DNA from: Nonomuraea antri
GTDB lineage: Bacteria > Actinomycetota > Actinomycetes > Streptosporangiales > Streptosporangiaceae
Reading direction: 5' to 3'
Assembly (NCBI RefSeq): GCF_013283785.1
Contig: NZ_JABCPZ010000092.1
Span: 1 to 37,500 of the forward strand
Length of the DNA stretch: 37,500 nt
Shown here: piece after piece, positions 7,714-16,103 of the stretch
Layout of the letters: each line of letters begins with the position of its first letter
How positions within the stretch are numbered: position 1 is the stretch's first letter
Notes under the pieces: model-generated
Told to the model about the DNA's origin: nothing
What the model saw: the letters and a program-made list of their open reading frames with translations, nothing else
Database searches by the model: none
Position numbers and translations under genes: made by a program

Positions 7714-9873
7714 GTGCGGAGCGGTGGTGAGAAGGGCATGCGGAAGCGGCGAATTCTCCGTCTTCTACTGATCTCGGTGGGTTCGGCCATCCTGGTTTTG
7801 GCCGGACTTTTCGCCATTGCATGGACCATGACTCCGATTCCCGACAGCACGCAGAAGTCGGCCACCGCCCAGGGCTCGGTGATCTACTTCCGCGACGGCA
7901 AGAGCGTCCTGGCCAAGAAGGGCGTCGACCGCAGGATCGTCGAGCTGGCCAAGGTGCCCAAGCACGTGCGCGACGCGGTGATCGCGGCCGAGAACCGCTC
8001 GTTCTACGAGGACGCCGGCGTCTCGATCAAGGGCACCACCCGCGCGGTCTGGTCCACCATCACCGGGCAGCAGCTCCAGGGCGGGTCCACGATCACCCAG
8101 CAGCTCGTCCGCAACTACTACAGCGGGCTCAGCCAGGAACGCTCGGTCACCCGCAAGTTCAAAGAGATCCTCATCTCGATGAAGGTCGACCAGTCCAAGT
8201 CCAAGGACTGGGTCCTGGAGCAGTACCTCAACACGATCTACTTCGGCCGGGGCGCCAACGGCATCCAGTCGGCCGCCAAGGCATACTTCGCCAAGGACGT
8301 CGAGGACCTGACCGTCGCGGAAGGCGCCTACCTGGCCGCGGTCATCCAGCAGCCCAGCCGCTTCGCCGACCCGAAGGGCGCCGACCTGGAGGCGGCCAGG
8401 TACCGCTGGCAGTCCGTGATCTCCGCGATGACGCAGACCAAGACCCTGACGCCGCAGCAGGCGGCAGCGGAGAAGTTCCCCGAGCTCAAGACGCCCAAGA
8501 AGCCGTTCGAGCTCAAGGGCCAGGGCATGTACGCCGTCGCGCAGGTGACCGCCGAGCTGAACCGGCGCGGCTACACCGACGAAGACATCAACAGCGGTGG
8601 CCTGCGCATCGTCACCACCTTCGACAAGAAGCTCATGGAGGCGGCCGAGCGCGCGGTCAAGGACGTGCTGCCCGACTCCACGCCCAAGAAGGTACGCACC
8701 GGGCTGGCCGCGGTCGACCCGAAGACCGGCGAGGTCGTGGCCTTCTACGGCGGCCGCACCGACCAGTCCGACTACTACGACAACGCCTTCTCCGCCGAGG
8801 TGATGGCGGGCTCGACGTTCAAGCCGTACACGCTGGCCGCCGCCCTCGACAGCGGGCTCGACCTGGGCACCCGCGTCAACGGCAACTCGCCCATGCGCGT
8901 GGCCTCCGCGCCCGAGCCCATCCCCAACGACAGCGGACGCTCCTACGGCCAGATCGACCTGGTGCAGGCCACCCAGAACTCGGTCAACACCGCGTTCGTG
9001 GACCTCGGCCAGAAGGTCGGCCTGGACAAGGTGGCCGCCGTCGCCGAGGCCGCCGGCATCCCCAAGGACCAGCTCGAACAGCACCAGGGCGCGGCCACCT
9101 TCCCGCTCGGCGTCGCCTCCGTCAGTGCCGTCCAGAACGCCTCGGGCTTCTCCACCTTCGCCAACGGCGGCGTGCACGTGGAGGCGCACGTGGTCAAGTC
9201 GGTCACCGACAGCCACGGCGAGAAGAAGGTCGTCGAGCCCGTCTCCACCGAGGTGGTCGACAAGCAGGCCGCGGCCGACACCGTCTACGCGATGCAGCAG
9301 GTCGTCAAGTACGGCACCGGCACCGCGGCCAGGCTCTACGACCGCCCGGTGGCCGGCAAGACGGGCACCACCGACGACTCCAGGTCGGTCTGGTTCAACG
9401 GCTTCACGCCGCAGCTCGCCGTGGCCGTCAACATGTTCCGTGACGACAACAAGACCGTCACGATCCCCGGCTACGGCACCCAGTTCGGCGGCCAACTGCC
9501 CGCGCAGGTCTGGCGGGCGTTCATGACCGAGGCCATGGCGGGCAAGACGGTCGAGCAGTTCCCCGAACCGTCCGACTACGGCTACCGGCCCGACTACGGC
9601 ACGCCCGAGCGCGACCCGAGCGTTCCGCCCGACCAGGGCTACCCGACGCCGTCCGACCCCGGCGACTGGGAGGACTTCCCCGACCCCGAGCCGTCCGACC
9701 CGCAGATGAGCGAGCCGCCGGACCCGGACCGGCCGCCCGACCAGCCGGACGACCCGATACCCAGCGACGGACCGCCCACCGATGGCGGCCCGGACCAGGG
9801 GCCGCCGTCGGGCGGCCCGGAGGGCAACGGCGACAATCACGACAACGCCGGTCGCCCCTCACCGGGCCGCTAG
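7714..9873 (+). CDS. Bifunctional penicillin-binding protein (GT51 + transpeptidase)
   Basis: 719-residue class A PBP that polymerises lipid II and cross-links peptidoglycan outside the membrane. The GTG at 7714 is chosen because AGGGGGG (7701-7707) lies 6 nt upstream; the ATG at 7738 is the alternative. A membrane anchor spans about residues 14-36. The GT51 domain shows 'ENRSFYED' (from residue 93), 'GGSTITQQL' (from 123) and 'EQYLNTIYFGRG'. The transpeptidase domain shows STFK (S367 nucleophile), SVN (S423-N425) and KTG (K549-G551). From about residue 600 the tail is very rich in Pro, Asp and Gly, a disordered extension common in actinobacterial PBPs. Neighbours are unrelated, so it is probably transcribed alone. 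Confidence 0.96.
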   Translation: MRSGGEKGMRKRRILRLLLISVGSAILVLAGLFAIAWTMTPIPDSTQKSATAQGSVIYFRDGKSVLAKKGVDRRIVELAKVPKHVRDAVIAAENRSFYEDAGVSIKGTTRAVWSTITGQQLQGGSTITQQLVRNYYSGLSQERSVTRKFKEILISMKVDQSKSKDWVLEQYLNTIYFGRGANGIQSAAKAYFAKDVEDLTVAEGAYLAAVIQQPSRFADPKGADLEAARYRWQSVISAMTQTKTLTPQQAAAEKFPELKTPKKPFELKGQGMYAVAQVTAELNRRGYTDEDINSGGLRIVTTFDKKLMEAAERAVKDVLPDSTPKKVRTGLAAVDPKTGEVVAFYGGRTDQSDYYDNAFSAEVMAGSTFKPYTLAAALDSGLDLGTRVNGNSPMRVASAPEPIPNDSGRSYGQIDLVQATQNSVNTAFVDLGQKVGLDKVAAVAEAAGIPKDQLEQHQGAATFPLGVASVSAVQNASGFSTFANGGVHVEAHVVKSVTDSHGEKKVVEPVSTEVVDKQAAADTVYAMQQVVKYGTGTAARLYDRPVAGKTGTTDDSRSVWFNGFTPQLAVAVNMFRDDNKTVTIPGYGTQFGGQLPAQVWRAFMTEAMAGKTVEQFPEPSDYGYRPDYGTPERDPSVPPDQGYPTPSDPGDWEDFPDPEPSDPQMSEPPDPDRPPDQPDDPIPSDGPPTDGGPDQGPPSGGPEGNGDNHDNAGRPSPGR

Positions 9874-9880
9874 CCGCTCA

Positions 9881-9896
9881 TGAACCGGGCGGTTCA
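9881..9896. terminator. Hairpin between convergent genes
   Basis: TGAACCGggCGGTTCA is a perfect palindrome in the 72-bp space between the convergent PBP and thioredoxin-like genes. It can fold with a 4-nt loop. There is no T-tract, so it would be a weak or factor-assisted bidirectional terminator. Confidence 0.4.
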
Positions 9897-9945
9897 GGCC
9901 GGTGGCTGCCCGATCCTGGTGGCAGATCTGAGACCCCAGCCAGGG

Positions 9946-11949
9946 TCATGAGGTGAGCTCGGCGCGCAGCTCGTCCACCGTGGTCACGGGCATCCTGCAG
10001 GTGAACCCGCGGCACACGTACGCCGCCGGCGCCTCGCCGACCAGCCCGCGCCCCTCCAGCAGCGACGGGAACCTCTCCTTGGGCGCCACCGGATCGCCCG
10101 CGCCCCGCAGGCTCGGATCGTCGTCGCCCGGCCCCAGCGCCACCACCAGCCCCGGCGCGTCGGCCAGGAACGCCTCCCGGTGCAGCGCCACCGTGCGCAC
10201 GTCGCCGGCCGGTCCGACCACGGCCACCTCGACCGGCCCGTCGAGCGCCGCCCGCGCCACCGCCAGCCCCCATCCGGCGAACCTGGCATGCTTGCCCGCC
10301 AGCACCGACACCGTGCCGAGCGCCGCGTGCGCGGCCTCCCGGTGCCGCGTGGACCCGGTCAGCGCCGCGTACGACAGCAGCGCCCCGGCCGCCGCGTACT
10401 GGCCCGACGGCGTCGCGTTGTCGGTCGGATCCTGGGGCCGCTGGAACAGCCGCTCGGCGTCGTCGGCCGTGTCGTAGAAGCCGCCCGTGCCGTCGGCGAA
10501 CCGGTCGAGCACGACGTCGAGCAGTGTCCCGGCCAGCCTGAGCCAGCGCGCCTCGCCGGTCGCCCCGTACAGCGCGATCAAGCCCTCGGCCAGGTTGGCG
10601 TAGTCGTCGAGCACGCCCGCGTTGGCGCCCGTCCTGCCGTCGCGCGAGGTGCGCATCAGCCTGCCGTCGACCAGGTGGACGCGTTCGAGCAGCTCGGCGG
10701 CCCGGGTGGCGGCCTCGACGAGTTCCGGACGCTCGAACACGATCCCGGCCTCCGCCAGCGCGGCGATGGCGAGACCGTTCCACGAGGCGACGATCTTGTC
10801 GTCGCGCCCCGGGCGCACCCGCCGCTCCCTGGCGGCCAGCAGGCGGTCGCGCACGCTCGCGTAGCGCGCCGGATCCTCCGGGTCGCGCAGCAGCTGCAAC
10901 ACGGACGCGCCGTGCTCGAACGTTCCCGCCAGGGTGACCTCGAACAGCCCGGCGGCCCAGCGGCCGTCGTCCTCGCCGAGCACCTCGCGCAGCTGGTCGG
11001 GCGTCCAGACGTAGAACTTGCCCTCGACGCCCTCGCTGTCGGCGTCGAGCGCCGAGGCGAACCCGCCCTCGCCGGTACGCATCTCGCCCAGCAGCCAGCC
11101 GGCCGTCTCCAGCGCCACCCGCCCGGCCGTCTCCGACCCGCTCGCCTTCCACCAGTGCGTGTAGACCCGCAGCAGCAGCGCGTTGTCGTACAACATCTTC
11201 TCGAAGTGCGGAACCACCCACTCGGCGTCGACGCTGTAGCGCGCGAACCCGCCGCCGAGCTGGTCGTACATGCCGCCGCGAGCCATCGCGTCGAGCGTCC
11301 TGCCGCTCATCTCGCGCTCGCGCAGGCGCAGCAGGAACTCCAGCACCATGGACGGCGGGAACTTCGGCGCCCCGCCGAACCCGCCGTTGACCGCGTCGAA
11401 CTCCTCACGCAGGTTCGCCACGGCCGCCTCCAGCGTCTCGGCGCTCGGCACCGGGCCGCTGGGCAGCGTGGTGTGCGAGTTGAGCGCCTCGACCACGCTC
11501 GCCCCCTGCTTGAGCACCGAGTCGCGATCGCCCGTCCACACGTTGTGCACTTCGGTCAGCAGCCGCTGGAAGTGGGGACGCGGGAAGTAGGTGCCGCAGT
11601 AGAAGGGGTGGCCTTCGGGCGTGGCGAACACCGTCATCGGCCACCCGCCCTGACGGGTCATGGCCTGGGTGGCGCTCATGTAGACCGCGTCGACGTCGGG
11701 CCGCTCCTCACGATCGACCTTGACGTTGACGAAGTGCTCGTTCATCAGGCGGGCGGTGGCCTCGTCCTCGAAGCTCTCGTGCGCCATGACGTGACACCAG
11801 TGGCAGGCCGAATAGCCGACGCTGATCAGCAGCGGCACGTCCCGCCGCCGCGCCTCGCGCATCGCCTCCTCACCCCAGGGCCACCAATCAACGGGGTTGT
11901 CGGCGTGCTGGAGCAGGTAGGGAGAGGTCTCACCACCGAGCCTGTTCAT
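9946..11949 (-). CDS. DUF255 thioredoxin-fold protein (YyaL/SSP411 type)
   Basis: 667 residues. It begins with the diagnostic 'MNRLGGETSPYLLQHADNPV' and carries a thioredoxin-like site C49-H-W-C52 ('SACHWCHVMAHESFED'), followed by 'GGWPMTVFATPEGHPF'. The rest (about residues 170-667) is an alpha-helical repeat region of (alpha/alpha)6 barrel type, with 'YDQLGGGFARYSVD' and 'PHFEKMLYDNALLLR'. The family is widely conserved, but its substrate is not settled; roles in redox or in sugar-related chemistry have been proposed from fold. The M. tuberculosis relative, recalled as Rv1084, lies near mca as this one does. The start is the ATG at 11947-11949. No signal peptide, so cytosolic. Confidence 0.93.
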   Translation of the reverse strand: MNRLGGETSPYLLQHADNPVDWWPWGEEAMREARRRDVPLLISVGYSACHWCHVMAHESFEDEATARLMNEHFVNVKVDREERPDVDAVYMSATQAMTRQGGWPMTVFATPEGHPFYCGTYFPRPHFQRLLTEVHNVWTGDRDSVLKQGASVVEALNSHTTLPSGPVPSAETLEAAVANLREEFDAVNGGFGGAPKFPPSMVLEFLLRLREREMSGRTLDAMARGGMYDQLGGGFARYSVDAEWVVPHFEKMLYDNALLLRVYTHWWKASGSETAGRVALETAGWLLGEMRTGEGGFASALDADSEGVEGKFYVWTPDQLREVLGEDDGRWAAGLFEVTLAGTFEHGASVLQLLRDPEDPARYASVRDRLLAARERRVRPGRDDKIVASWNGLAIAALAEAGIVFERPELVEAATRAAELLERVHLVDGRLMRTSRDGRTGANAGVLDDYANLAEGLIALYGATGEARWLRLAGTLLDVVLDRFADGTGGFYDTADDAERLFQRPQDPTDNATPSGQYAAAGALLSYAALTGSTRHREAAHAALGTVSVLAGKHARFAGWGLAVARAALDGPVEVAVVGPAGDVRTVALHREAFLADAPGLVVALGPGDDDPSLRGAGDPVAPKERFPSLLEGRGLVGEAPAAYVCRGFTCRMPVTTVDELRAELTS

Positions 11950-11973
11950 AAGATCAGGCTCTCACACCGCCGT

Positions 11974-12060
11974 TCAGAACAGGACGACGCGGGTGAGCAG
12001 CACCTGCTGATTCTTGCGATCGATCCGGTACTCGGCGATGCCGTTCCCTTTAGGGGACAA
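11974..12060 (-). pseudogene. Possible remnant of a RelE/ParE-type toxin
   Basis: A minus-strand frame ending at 11974 encodes 'IAEYRIDRKNQQVLLTRVV' near its end. This resembles the C-terminal strands of RelE/ParE toxins, where '(G)EYR...Y.ID.....V.V..V' is typical. No complete toxin frame exists: a continuous frame upstream (to 12180) only reads out of phase through the antitoxin-like gene. It directly follows that gene at 12050-12379, where a toxin partner would be expected. The limits are approximate, and the call rests on a short motif. Confidence 0.3.
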
Positions 12061-12379
12061 GGATCGCGCGCCCGCCGGGATCGGCCCCTCCGTGGCCGCG
12101 CTCCTGCCGTCGCCGTAGGACGTCGTCCATGGTGGTGGTGGGAAGAGTCCCGGCCTCCGCCGCCGCTCGGATGCGGTCACGGTCGGGGTCGGTGTCGAGC
12201 ATCGCGCGCCCCCACCAGGCGTTGAGCACGCCGTCCAGCTCGGGGCCCTGCTGGGCCTCGAGAAGTTCGGCGAAGAACTGCGCGCGGCGGCTGCCTTTCA
12301 GCGCGTTGGAGATGCCGCCGATCGTCCGCGGCACCCTCGGGTGGTCCGCTGTGCCACCGTGGACAGGCTGAGCGCTCAT
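12050..12379 (-). CDS. Hypothetical protein, possibly antitoxin-like
   Basis: 109 residues from the ATG at 12377-12379; a longer frame to 12445 has no better start. The core 'ALKGSRRAQFFAELLEAQQG' is followed by 'LDGVLNAWWGRAMLD' and 'AAEAGTLPTTTMDDVL'. The last part recalls the C-terminal pattern of small antitoxins encoded before RelE/ParE toxins. The C-terminus after 'RRRQERG' is low complexity, consistent with a frame running on after damage. The gene just downstream may be a decayed toxin (11974-12060). The antitoxin role is tentative. Confidence 0.55.
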   Translation of the reverse strand: MSAQPVHGGTADHPRVPRTIGGISNALKGSRRAQFFAELLEAQQGPELDGVLNAWWGRAMLDTDPDRDRIRAAAEAGTLPTTTMDDVLRRRQERGHGGADPGGRAILVP

Positions 12380-12485
12380 GCTGTTCAGCGTACGTTCTGA
12401 TCCCGATGGCTCGCAGGAATCTCCTGGGGTCTGTGGCGGCGGCACATCCCGGCGCCGCGCCTCGGGCAGAGATGCGGGTTCTGAC

Positions 12486-12785
12486 GTGCGTTCCCGGAAG
12501 TGGTTGGAGGTCGGGGTTGGATCTTCGGTCGGTTGTGGAGTCGTCCTCGGGGCGGCGAGCGTAAGGGAGTGGTGGCGAGAGCGCCGGAGGCTGCGGGAGT
12601 GGATCGGCCGGGCCGCCGCGAAGTGGGCGGTGAGTGCCGATGGCGGTGAGCGTGAGGTGGTCGCGGGGCTGCGTGACTACGGCGCGTACCTGGACGGCGG
12701 GCTGGAGCTCGATCTTCGCCGGCATCTGTTTCGGCTGGATCAGGGACGCCGCCCCGGCGACGCGGACGTGCTGCCCGCGCTCTGA
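12486..12785 (+). CDS. Hypothetical protein of about 99 residues
   Basis: This frame has strong G/C bias at third positions from about 12550 to its stop at 12785, which supports real coding. The start is unsure: GTG at 12486 is proposed, while the open frame reaches an ATG at 12378. A glycine/valine-rich segment ('VGVGSSVGCGVVLGAASV') could be a membrane helix, followed by a very basic run ('WWRERRRLREW') and a soluble acidic part ending 'DADVLPAL'. No family is recognised. The next gene starts 52 nt downstream on the same strand. Confidence 0.4.
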   Translation: MRSRKWLEVGVGSSVGCGVVLGAASVREWWRERRRLREWIGRAAAKWAVSADGGEREVVAGLRDYGAYLDGGLELDLRRHLFRLDQGRRPGDADVLPAL

Positions 12786-12837
12786 CACCCCGGGCAGGCG
12801 GCTGACTTGGGCGGTGGGGACGGCGTAGGTTACGGGC

Positions 12838-13992
12838 GTGGATATGGACTTCGTCTGCTCCCATGCCGGCCGCCCCGCGGCCGCGCTCACGCGCAGGGAC
12901 GTGGCACGCGCGTTGCTCGCCGTGGCCTCGGGGGTGGCGCTGGTGGCGCTGCCCGATCTGCGGCGGGCCATGGCGGCCACGGGCAATCCGCTCTCGCCGC
13001 CGTTCTGGGAATCGGCCAAGGCGACCCTGAGCTCGATCGAGTCCGGCGTCGCCACCGTGGGGGACGTGCAGCGCTGGGTGGAGTCCACCGGCAGCGAGCC
13101 GGTCCTCATGACGCCCAGCTACTTCGTCTGGCCCGAGGAGGACGAGCGCGGGCCCGTGGCGTCGGAGATGTTCGACCGGCTGGTGGCCTACCTGGAGGAA
13201 CGCGTACTGACCGGGGAGATCGATCCCGACGCGCTGGCCGTGCGGGAGCCGGCGGCGCGTCAGGCGTACGAGGAGTTGCAGGAGCGGTGGCTCGCCACGC
13301 CGCTGCCCGACGGGCGGGTGCCCGGCTTCGCGGTCAGCGACGAGCAGGACGAGGAACTGTTCGCGGCCTGGGACGAGGAGGAGGCGTTCGCGCTGTCGGA
13401 GCTGCGCAGGATCGTCGGCGAGCTGCCCAAGCAGCCCGAGCGCCCGGCCGCCGAGCTCGAACGTGCCGTGACCGGGCTGCGTGAGCTGCTCGGCCTGCCC
13501 GGCTTCCCGGGGAACGTGCTGCGCGCCTGCGCCGGGTTCGACGACCGTCCGATGCCGGACGACGACGAGGAGCTGTGGCTGGCGGTGGTGGCCGGGGTCG
13601 CCGGGCCCATCTCCGACCTGTCGGAGGACGCCGACGCGCTGGAGGAGTTCGCCGATCTGGAGGGCGAGCTGAGCCACGAGGACGAGACGCTGGCCAACCT
13701 GTGCGCGATCCAGCACGCCGACTGGCTGGCCGCGGTGGCGGCGCTGGCCAGGCTCGGGCCGGGCGTGCTGGCCTCGCCCGAGCGGCTCGCCAGGCTCATC
13801 GCGGAGTCGGAGGACATCGACAGCGACGACCAGGACGCCGACGACCTCGACGCGACAGAGGGCCTGTTCGCGTCGGTGGTGAGCCTGTGGGGGCATCTGG
13901 GCGTGGTCGACCGCGACGACGTGCTCACCCCGCTGGGCTGGTGGGGGCTGCCCAGGGCGCTGGAGCGAGCCTGGTCACCAGCCGCCGACTGA
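12838..13992 (+). CDS. Acidic hypothetical protein with Tat-like N-terminus
   Basis: 384 residues from the GTG at 12838 (an ATG two codons later is equally possible). The N-terminus has 'TRRDVARALLAVASGVALVA', a twin-arginine followed by a hydrophobic run, so export by Tat or N-terminal anchoring is possible. The remainder is unusually rich in Asp and Glu, with clusters such as 'MPDDDEELW' and 'ESEDIDSDDQDADD', and repeated helical blocks. No catalytic motif or known domain is recognised. It ends 8 bp from the convergent GNAT gene. Codon bias is typical of the core genome. Similar unnamed proteins probably occur in Streptosporangiales, but this could not be tested. Confidence 0.75.
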   Translation: MDMDFVCSHAGRPAAALTRRDVARALLAVASGVALVALPDLRRAMAATGNPLSPPFWESAKATLSSIESGVATVGDVQRWVESTGSEPVLMTPSYFVWPEEDERGPVASEMFDRLVAYLEERVLTGEIDPDALAVREPAARQAYEELQERWLATPLPDGRVPGFAVSDEQDEELFAAWDEEEAFALSELRRIVGELPKQPERPAAELERAVTGLRELLGLPGFPGNVLRACAGFDDRPMPDDDEELWLAVVAGVAGPISDLSEDADALEEFADLEGELSHEDETLANLCAIQHADWLAAVAALARLGPGVLASPERLARLIAESEDIDSDDQDADDLDATEGLFASVVSLWGHLGVVDRDDVLTPLGWWGLPRALERAWSPAAD

Positions 13993-14000
13993 CGCCCTGA

Positions 14001-14291
14001 TCACGAGGTGGGTTCGCCGACCAGGTCCTGGAACTCGGGGTGGCGCTCGATGTAGCTCTTGACGTACGGGCACCGCGGCACGACCCGCTGCCCGGCCGCC
14101 TTGCTCGCCCGCAGCGCGTGCGAGACCAGGGCGGCCGCCAGGCCCTTGCCCTCGTGCTCGGGCCGCACCTCGGTGTGCGTGAAAATGATCTTCCCGGGCA
14201 GGAGCCGGTAATCGGCGAACCCGGCCAGCTCGCCGTCCACGCGGATCTCGTAGCGGCTCTCGGCCGGGTTGTCGACCACTTCGTTCGGCAT
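14001..14291 (-). CDS. Small GNAT-type N-acetyltransferase (YjdJ-like)
   Basis: 96-residue minimal GNAT domain. Visible are the beta strands around 'YEIRVDGELAGFADYRLLPG' and the acetyl-CoA binding signature 'RPEHEGKGLAAALVSHAL' at about residues 43-60. The C-terminal 'PRCPYVKSYIERHPEF' is typical of the short YjdJ/YidJ family. The substrate is unknown. Its ATG (14289-14291) directly follows the stop of the 55-residue membrane protein gene with no gap, so the two are co-translated downstream of mca. Confidence 0.9.
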   Translation of the reverse strand: MPNEVVDNPAESRYEIRVDGELAGFADYRLLPGKIIFTHTEVRPEHEGKGLAAALVSHALRASKAAGQRVVPRCPYVKSYIERHPEFQDLVGEPTS

Positions 14292-14459
14292 CTAGTCGGC
14301 TTTCCTCTCGTCGTCCGTCTCGCCTTCACGGGGCACCGTGATCTTGGACATCTGCTTGTTCATCGACTTGACGAGCAGATACAGGGCCACCCCGATGAGG
14401 GCGATGACGGTGAAGCCGAGCAGACCCGGACTGACATCACCAGCTGCGAGAACTGTCAC
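14292..14459 (-). CDS. 55-residue single-pass membrane protein in the mca locus
   Basis: A GTG start at 14457-14459 opens a 55-codon frame ending in TAG at 14292-14294, immediately before the GNAT start. The product has a short polar N-terminus ('MTVLAAGDVSPG'), one hydrophobic helix ('LLGFTVIALIGVALYLLV', residues 13-30), then a basic stretch 'KSMNKQMSKI' and an acidic end. Short proteins of this pattern lie beside mca in many actinobacteria; I recall Rv1083 of M. tuberculosis as the equivalent. The function is unknown. Its place 85 nt after mca on the same strand suggests an operon. Confidence 0.8.
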   Translation of the reverse strand: MTVLAAGDVSPGLLGFTVIALIGVALYLLVKSMNKQMSKITVPREGETDDERKAD

Positions 14460-14503
14460 CCTTTCAGTGTGCCACCGGGGGGTCGTGCTCGGTTCAGCGG
14501 CAG

Positions 14504-14525
14504 GAGGCTCGGCGTCAGGAGCCTC
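14504..14525. repeat. Inverted repeat after mca
   Basis: GAGGCTC (14504-14510) and GAGCCTC (14519-14525) form a 7-bp hairpin with an 8-nt loop. A third copy, GAGGCTC, lies at 14540-14546 over the mca stop. It sits between mca and the small membrane gene and may attenuate transcription. There is no T-tract. Confidence 0.4.
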
Positions 14526-14544
14526 GGCGGCAGGCGGCCGAGGC

Positions 14545-15429
14545 TCAGTGGCAGGCCGGTGAGACGTCGTCGGCGTGGATGCCGGTGAACAGGTCGTCCT
14601 CCGGCGGCTCGGTGTCGACCAGCGACCTGGCCAGGTGGTAGTCCTCGGTCGGCCAGATCTCCTGCTGCAGCTCGCGCGGGCAGACGAACCACCAGCTGTC
14701 GGGGTCGACCTGGGTGGCGTGCGCCTTGAGCGCCTCGTCGCGGATCTCGAAGTAGTCGCCGCACGGCACGCGGGTGGTGACCGGCCACTTGGCCGGGCGG
14801 TCCTCCCAGCGGGAGATCCAGTCGGCGTACGGCGAGCCCAGGCCGCGCTCGGTCATCGCCTGGTGCAGCGCCTCGAAACGTTCCTTGGTGAAGCCCATCT
14901 GGTAGTAGAGCTTCAGCGGCTGCCACGGGTCGCCGGTGCCCGGGTAGCGGTCGGGGTCGCCGGCCGCCTCGAAGGCCTCGACCGACACCCGGTTGGTCAT
15001 GATGTGGTCGGGGTGCGGGTAGCCGCCGTCGTCGTCGTAGGTGATGATCACGTGCGGGCGGAACTCGCGCACCGCGGCCACCAGCGGCTCGGCCGCGTCC
15101 TCCAGCTTCTGCAGGGCGAAGCAGCCCTCGGGCAGCTCCTCGTCCTCGTTCTCCGGCAGGCCGGAGTCGATGAAGCCCATGAAACGCTGCTCGACACCGA
15201 GGATCTCGCGGGCCCGTTCCATCTCGGCTTTGCGCACCTCGCCGATGTTCGCCACGATCTCCGGGCGGTCCATCTTGGGGTTGAGCACGCTGCCACGCTC
15301 ACCGCCGGTGAGCGTACAGACCAGCACTTCCACGCCTTCACGCACATACCGCGCCATCGTCGCGGCGCCCTTGCTCGACTCGTCGTCAGGGTGGGCGTGG
15401 ACTGCCATCAGCCTCAGCGGTGCACTCAC
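14545..15429 (-). CDS. mca: Mycothiol S-conjugate amidase
   Basis: 294-residue zinc amidase of the PIG-L/LmbE fold. It cleaves mycothiol S-conjugates to a mercapturic acid, which is exported, and GlcN-inositol, which is recycled, so it detoxifies electrophiles and drugs. The zinc site is H13-P-D-D16 ('HAHPDDE') plus H142 in 'HPDH' (139-142). The 'GGERGS' loop and the C-terminal 'WWFVCPRELQQEIW' separate Mca from the related deacetylase MshB. The GTG start at 15429 has GAGGAG upstream. The gene leads a minus-strand unit with the 55-residue membrane protein and the GNAT, and is divergent from DUF4307/greA. Confidence 0.95.
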   Translation of the reverse strand: MSAPLRLMAVHAHPDDESSKGAATMARYVREGVEVLVCTLTGGERGSVLNPKMDRPEIVANIGEVRKAEMERAREILGVEQRFMGFIDSGLPENEDEELPEGCFALQKLEDAAEPLVAAVREFRPHVIITYDDDGGYPHPDHIMTNRVSVEAFEAAGDPDRYPGTGDPWQPLKLYYQMGFTKERFEALHQAMTERGLGSPYADWISRWEDRPAKWPVTTRVPCGDYFEIRDEALKAHATQVDPDSWWFVCPRELQQEIWPTEDYHLARSLVDTEPPEDDLFTGIHADDVSPACH

Positions 15430-15574
15430 GGGCTCGATGTCTCCTCAGTAGGACCGGTCACTAGCCCAGAGAGGTTAGGTTCTGCTGGGCGACGCGAGGG
15501 CCCAGTCTCACACCGAAGCCCCCGCGGGCGACAATTGTCTCGGATAACGCTCAGGGAGTGCAGGGAGATTCCGC

Positions 15575-15994
15575 ATGGCCACCAGAGATGTCGGGAACGG
15601 GCCCGTTCTCGGCACACCGGACGACTTTCCGGATCGCCCCCAGAAGGGGGGCCGTCTCATCGTGCACGTCGTCATCGGCGTGCTGGTGGCCATCATCGCC
15701 GGTGGCTGGGGCTGGGTGATGTGGTCGATGACGGGCGCGAGCACGGGCGCCAAGCCACAGGTCGTCACGTTCAGCGTGACGAGCCCGACGCGAGCCGAGA
15801 TCACCTTCCAGGTCTCCAAACCCGACGATAGGGTGGCGGTCTGCCGGATCAGGGCGCTGGATGTGTACCACGCGGAAGTAGGGAGCAAGGAAGTAAGAAT
15901 CCCGGCTGGTGAGGGTACAAAGCAGCTCAAGGAAAGCCTCGACACCAGTGGTCAGGCCACTTCCGTCCACATCCAGTACTGCAATCTCGTATAG
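15575..15994 (+). CDS. DUF4307 family membrane protein
   Basis: 139 residues from the ATG at 15575, with AGGGAG about 9 nt upstream. A cytosolic proline/arginine-rich N-terminus is followed by one membrane helix at residues about 29-50 ('IVHVVIGVLVAIIAGGWGW'). An extracytoplasmic beta-rich domain comes after it, with 'VTSPTRAEITFQVSKP' and C-terminal 'ATSVHIQYCNLV'. The family is confined to actinobacteria, lies beside mca and greA, and has no known role. A 10-bp palindrome GACAATTGTC (15530-15539) lies in the 145-bp spacer shared with mca and may belong to its promoter region. Confidence 0.9.
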   Translation: MATRDVGNGPVLGTPDDFPDRPQKGGRLIVHVVIGVLVAIIAGGWGWVMWSMTGASTGAKPQVVTFSVTSPTRAEITFQVSKPDDRVAVCRIRALDVYHAEVGSKEVRIPAGEGTKQLKESLDTSGQATSVHIQYCNLV

Positions 15995-16103
15995 TGAGAC
16001 ATTTGGGGAAGCGTTCCAGCGGCGGACTTGTTAGCCTTTCGCAATTCAACCGTACGCAACCTCAGATCGATCTCAGGGCCCCCTAGGCAAGCAAGGAGTA
16101 CCC

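Noticed and set aside
11974..12180. Full 68-codon minus-strand frame as a toxin gene
   Set aside because: Its first two thirds are an out-of-phase reading of the 12050-12379 gene; only the last part resembles a toxin, so only a remnant is listed.
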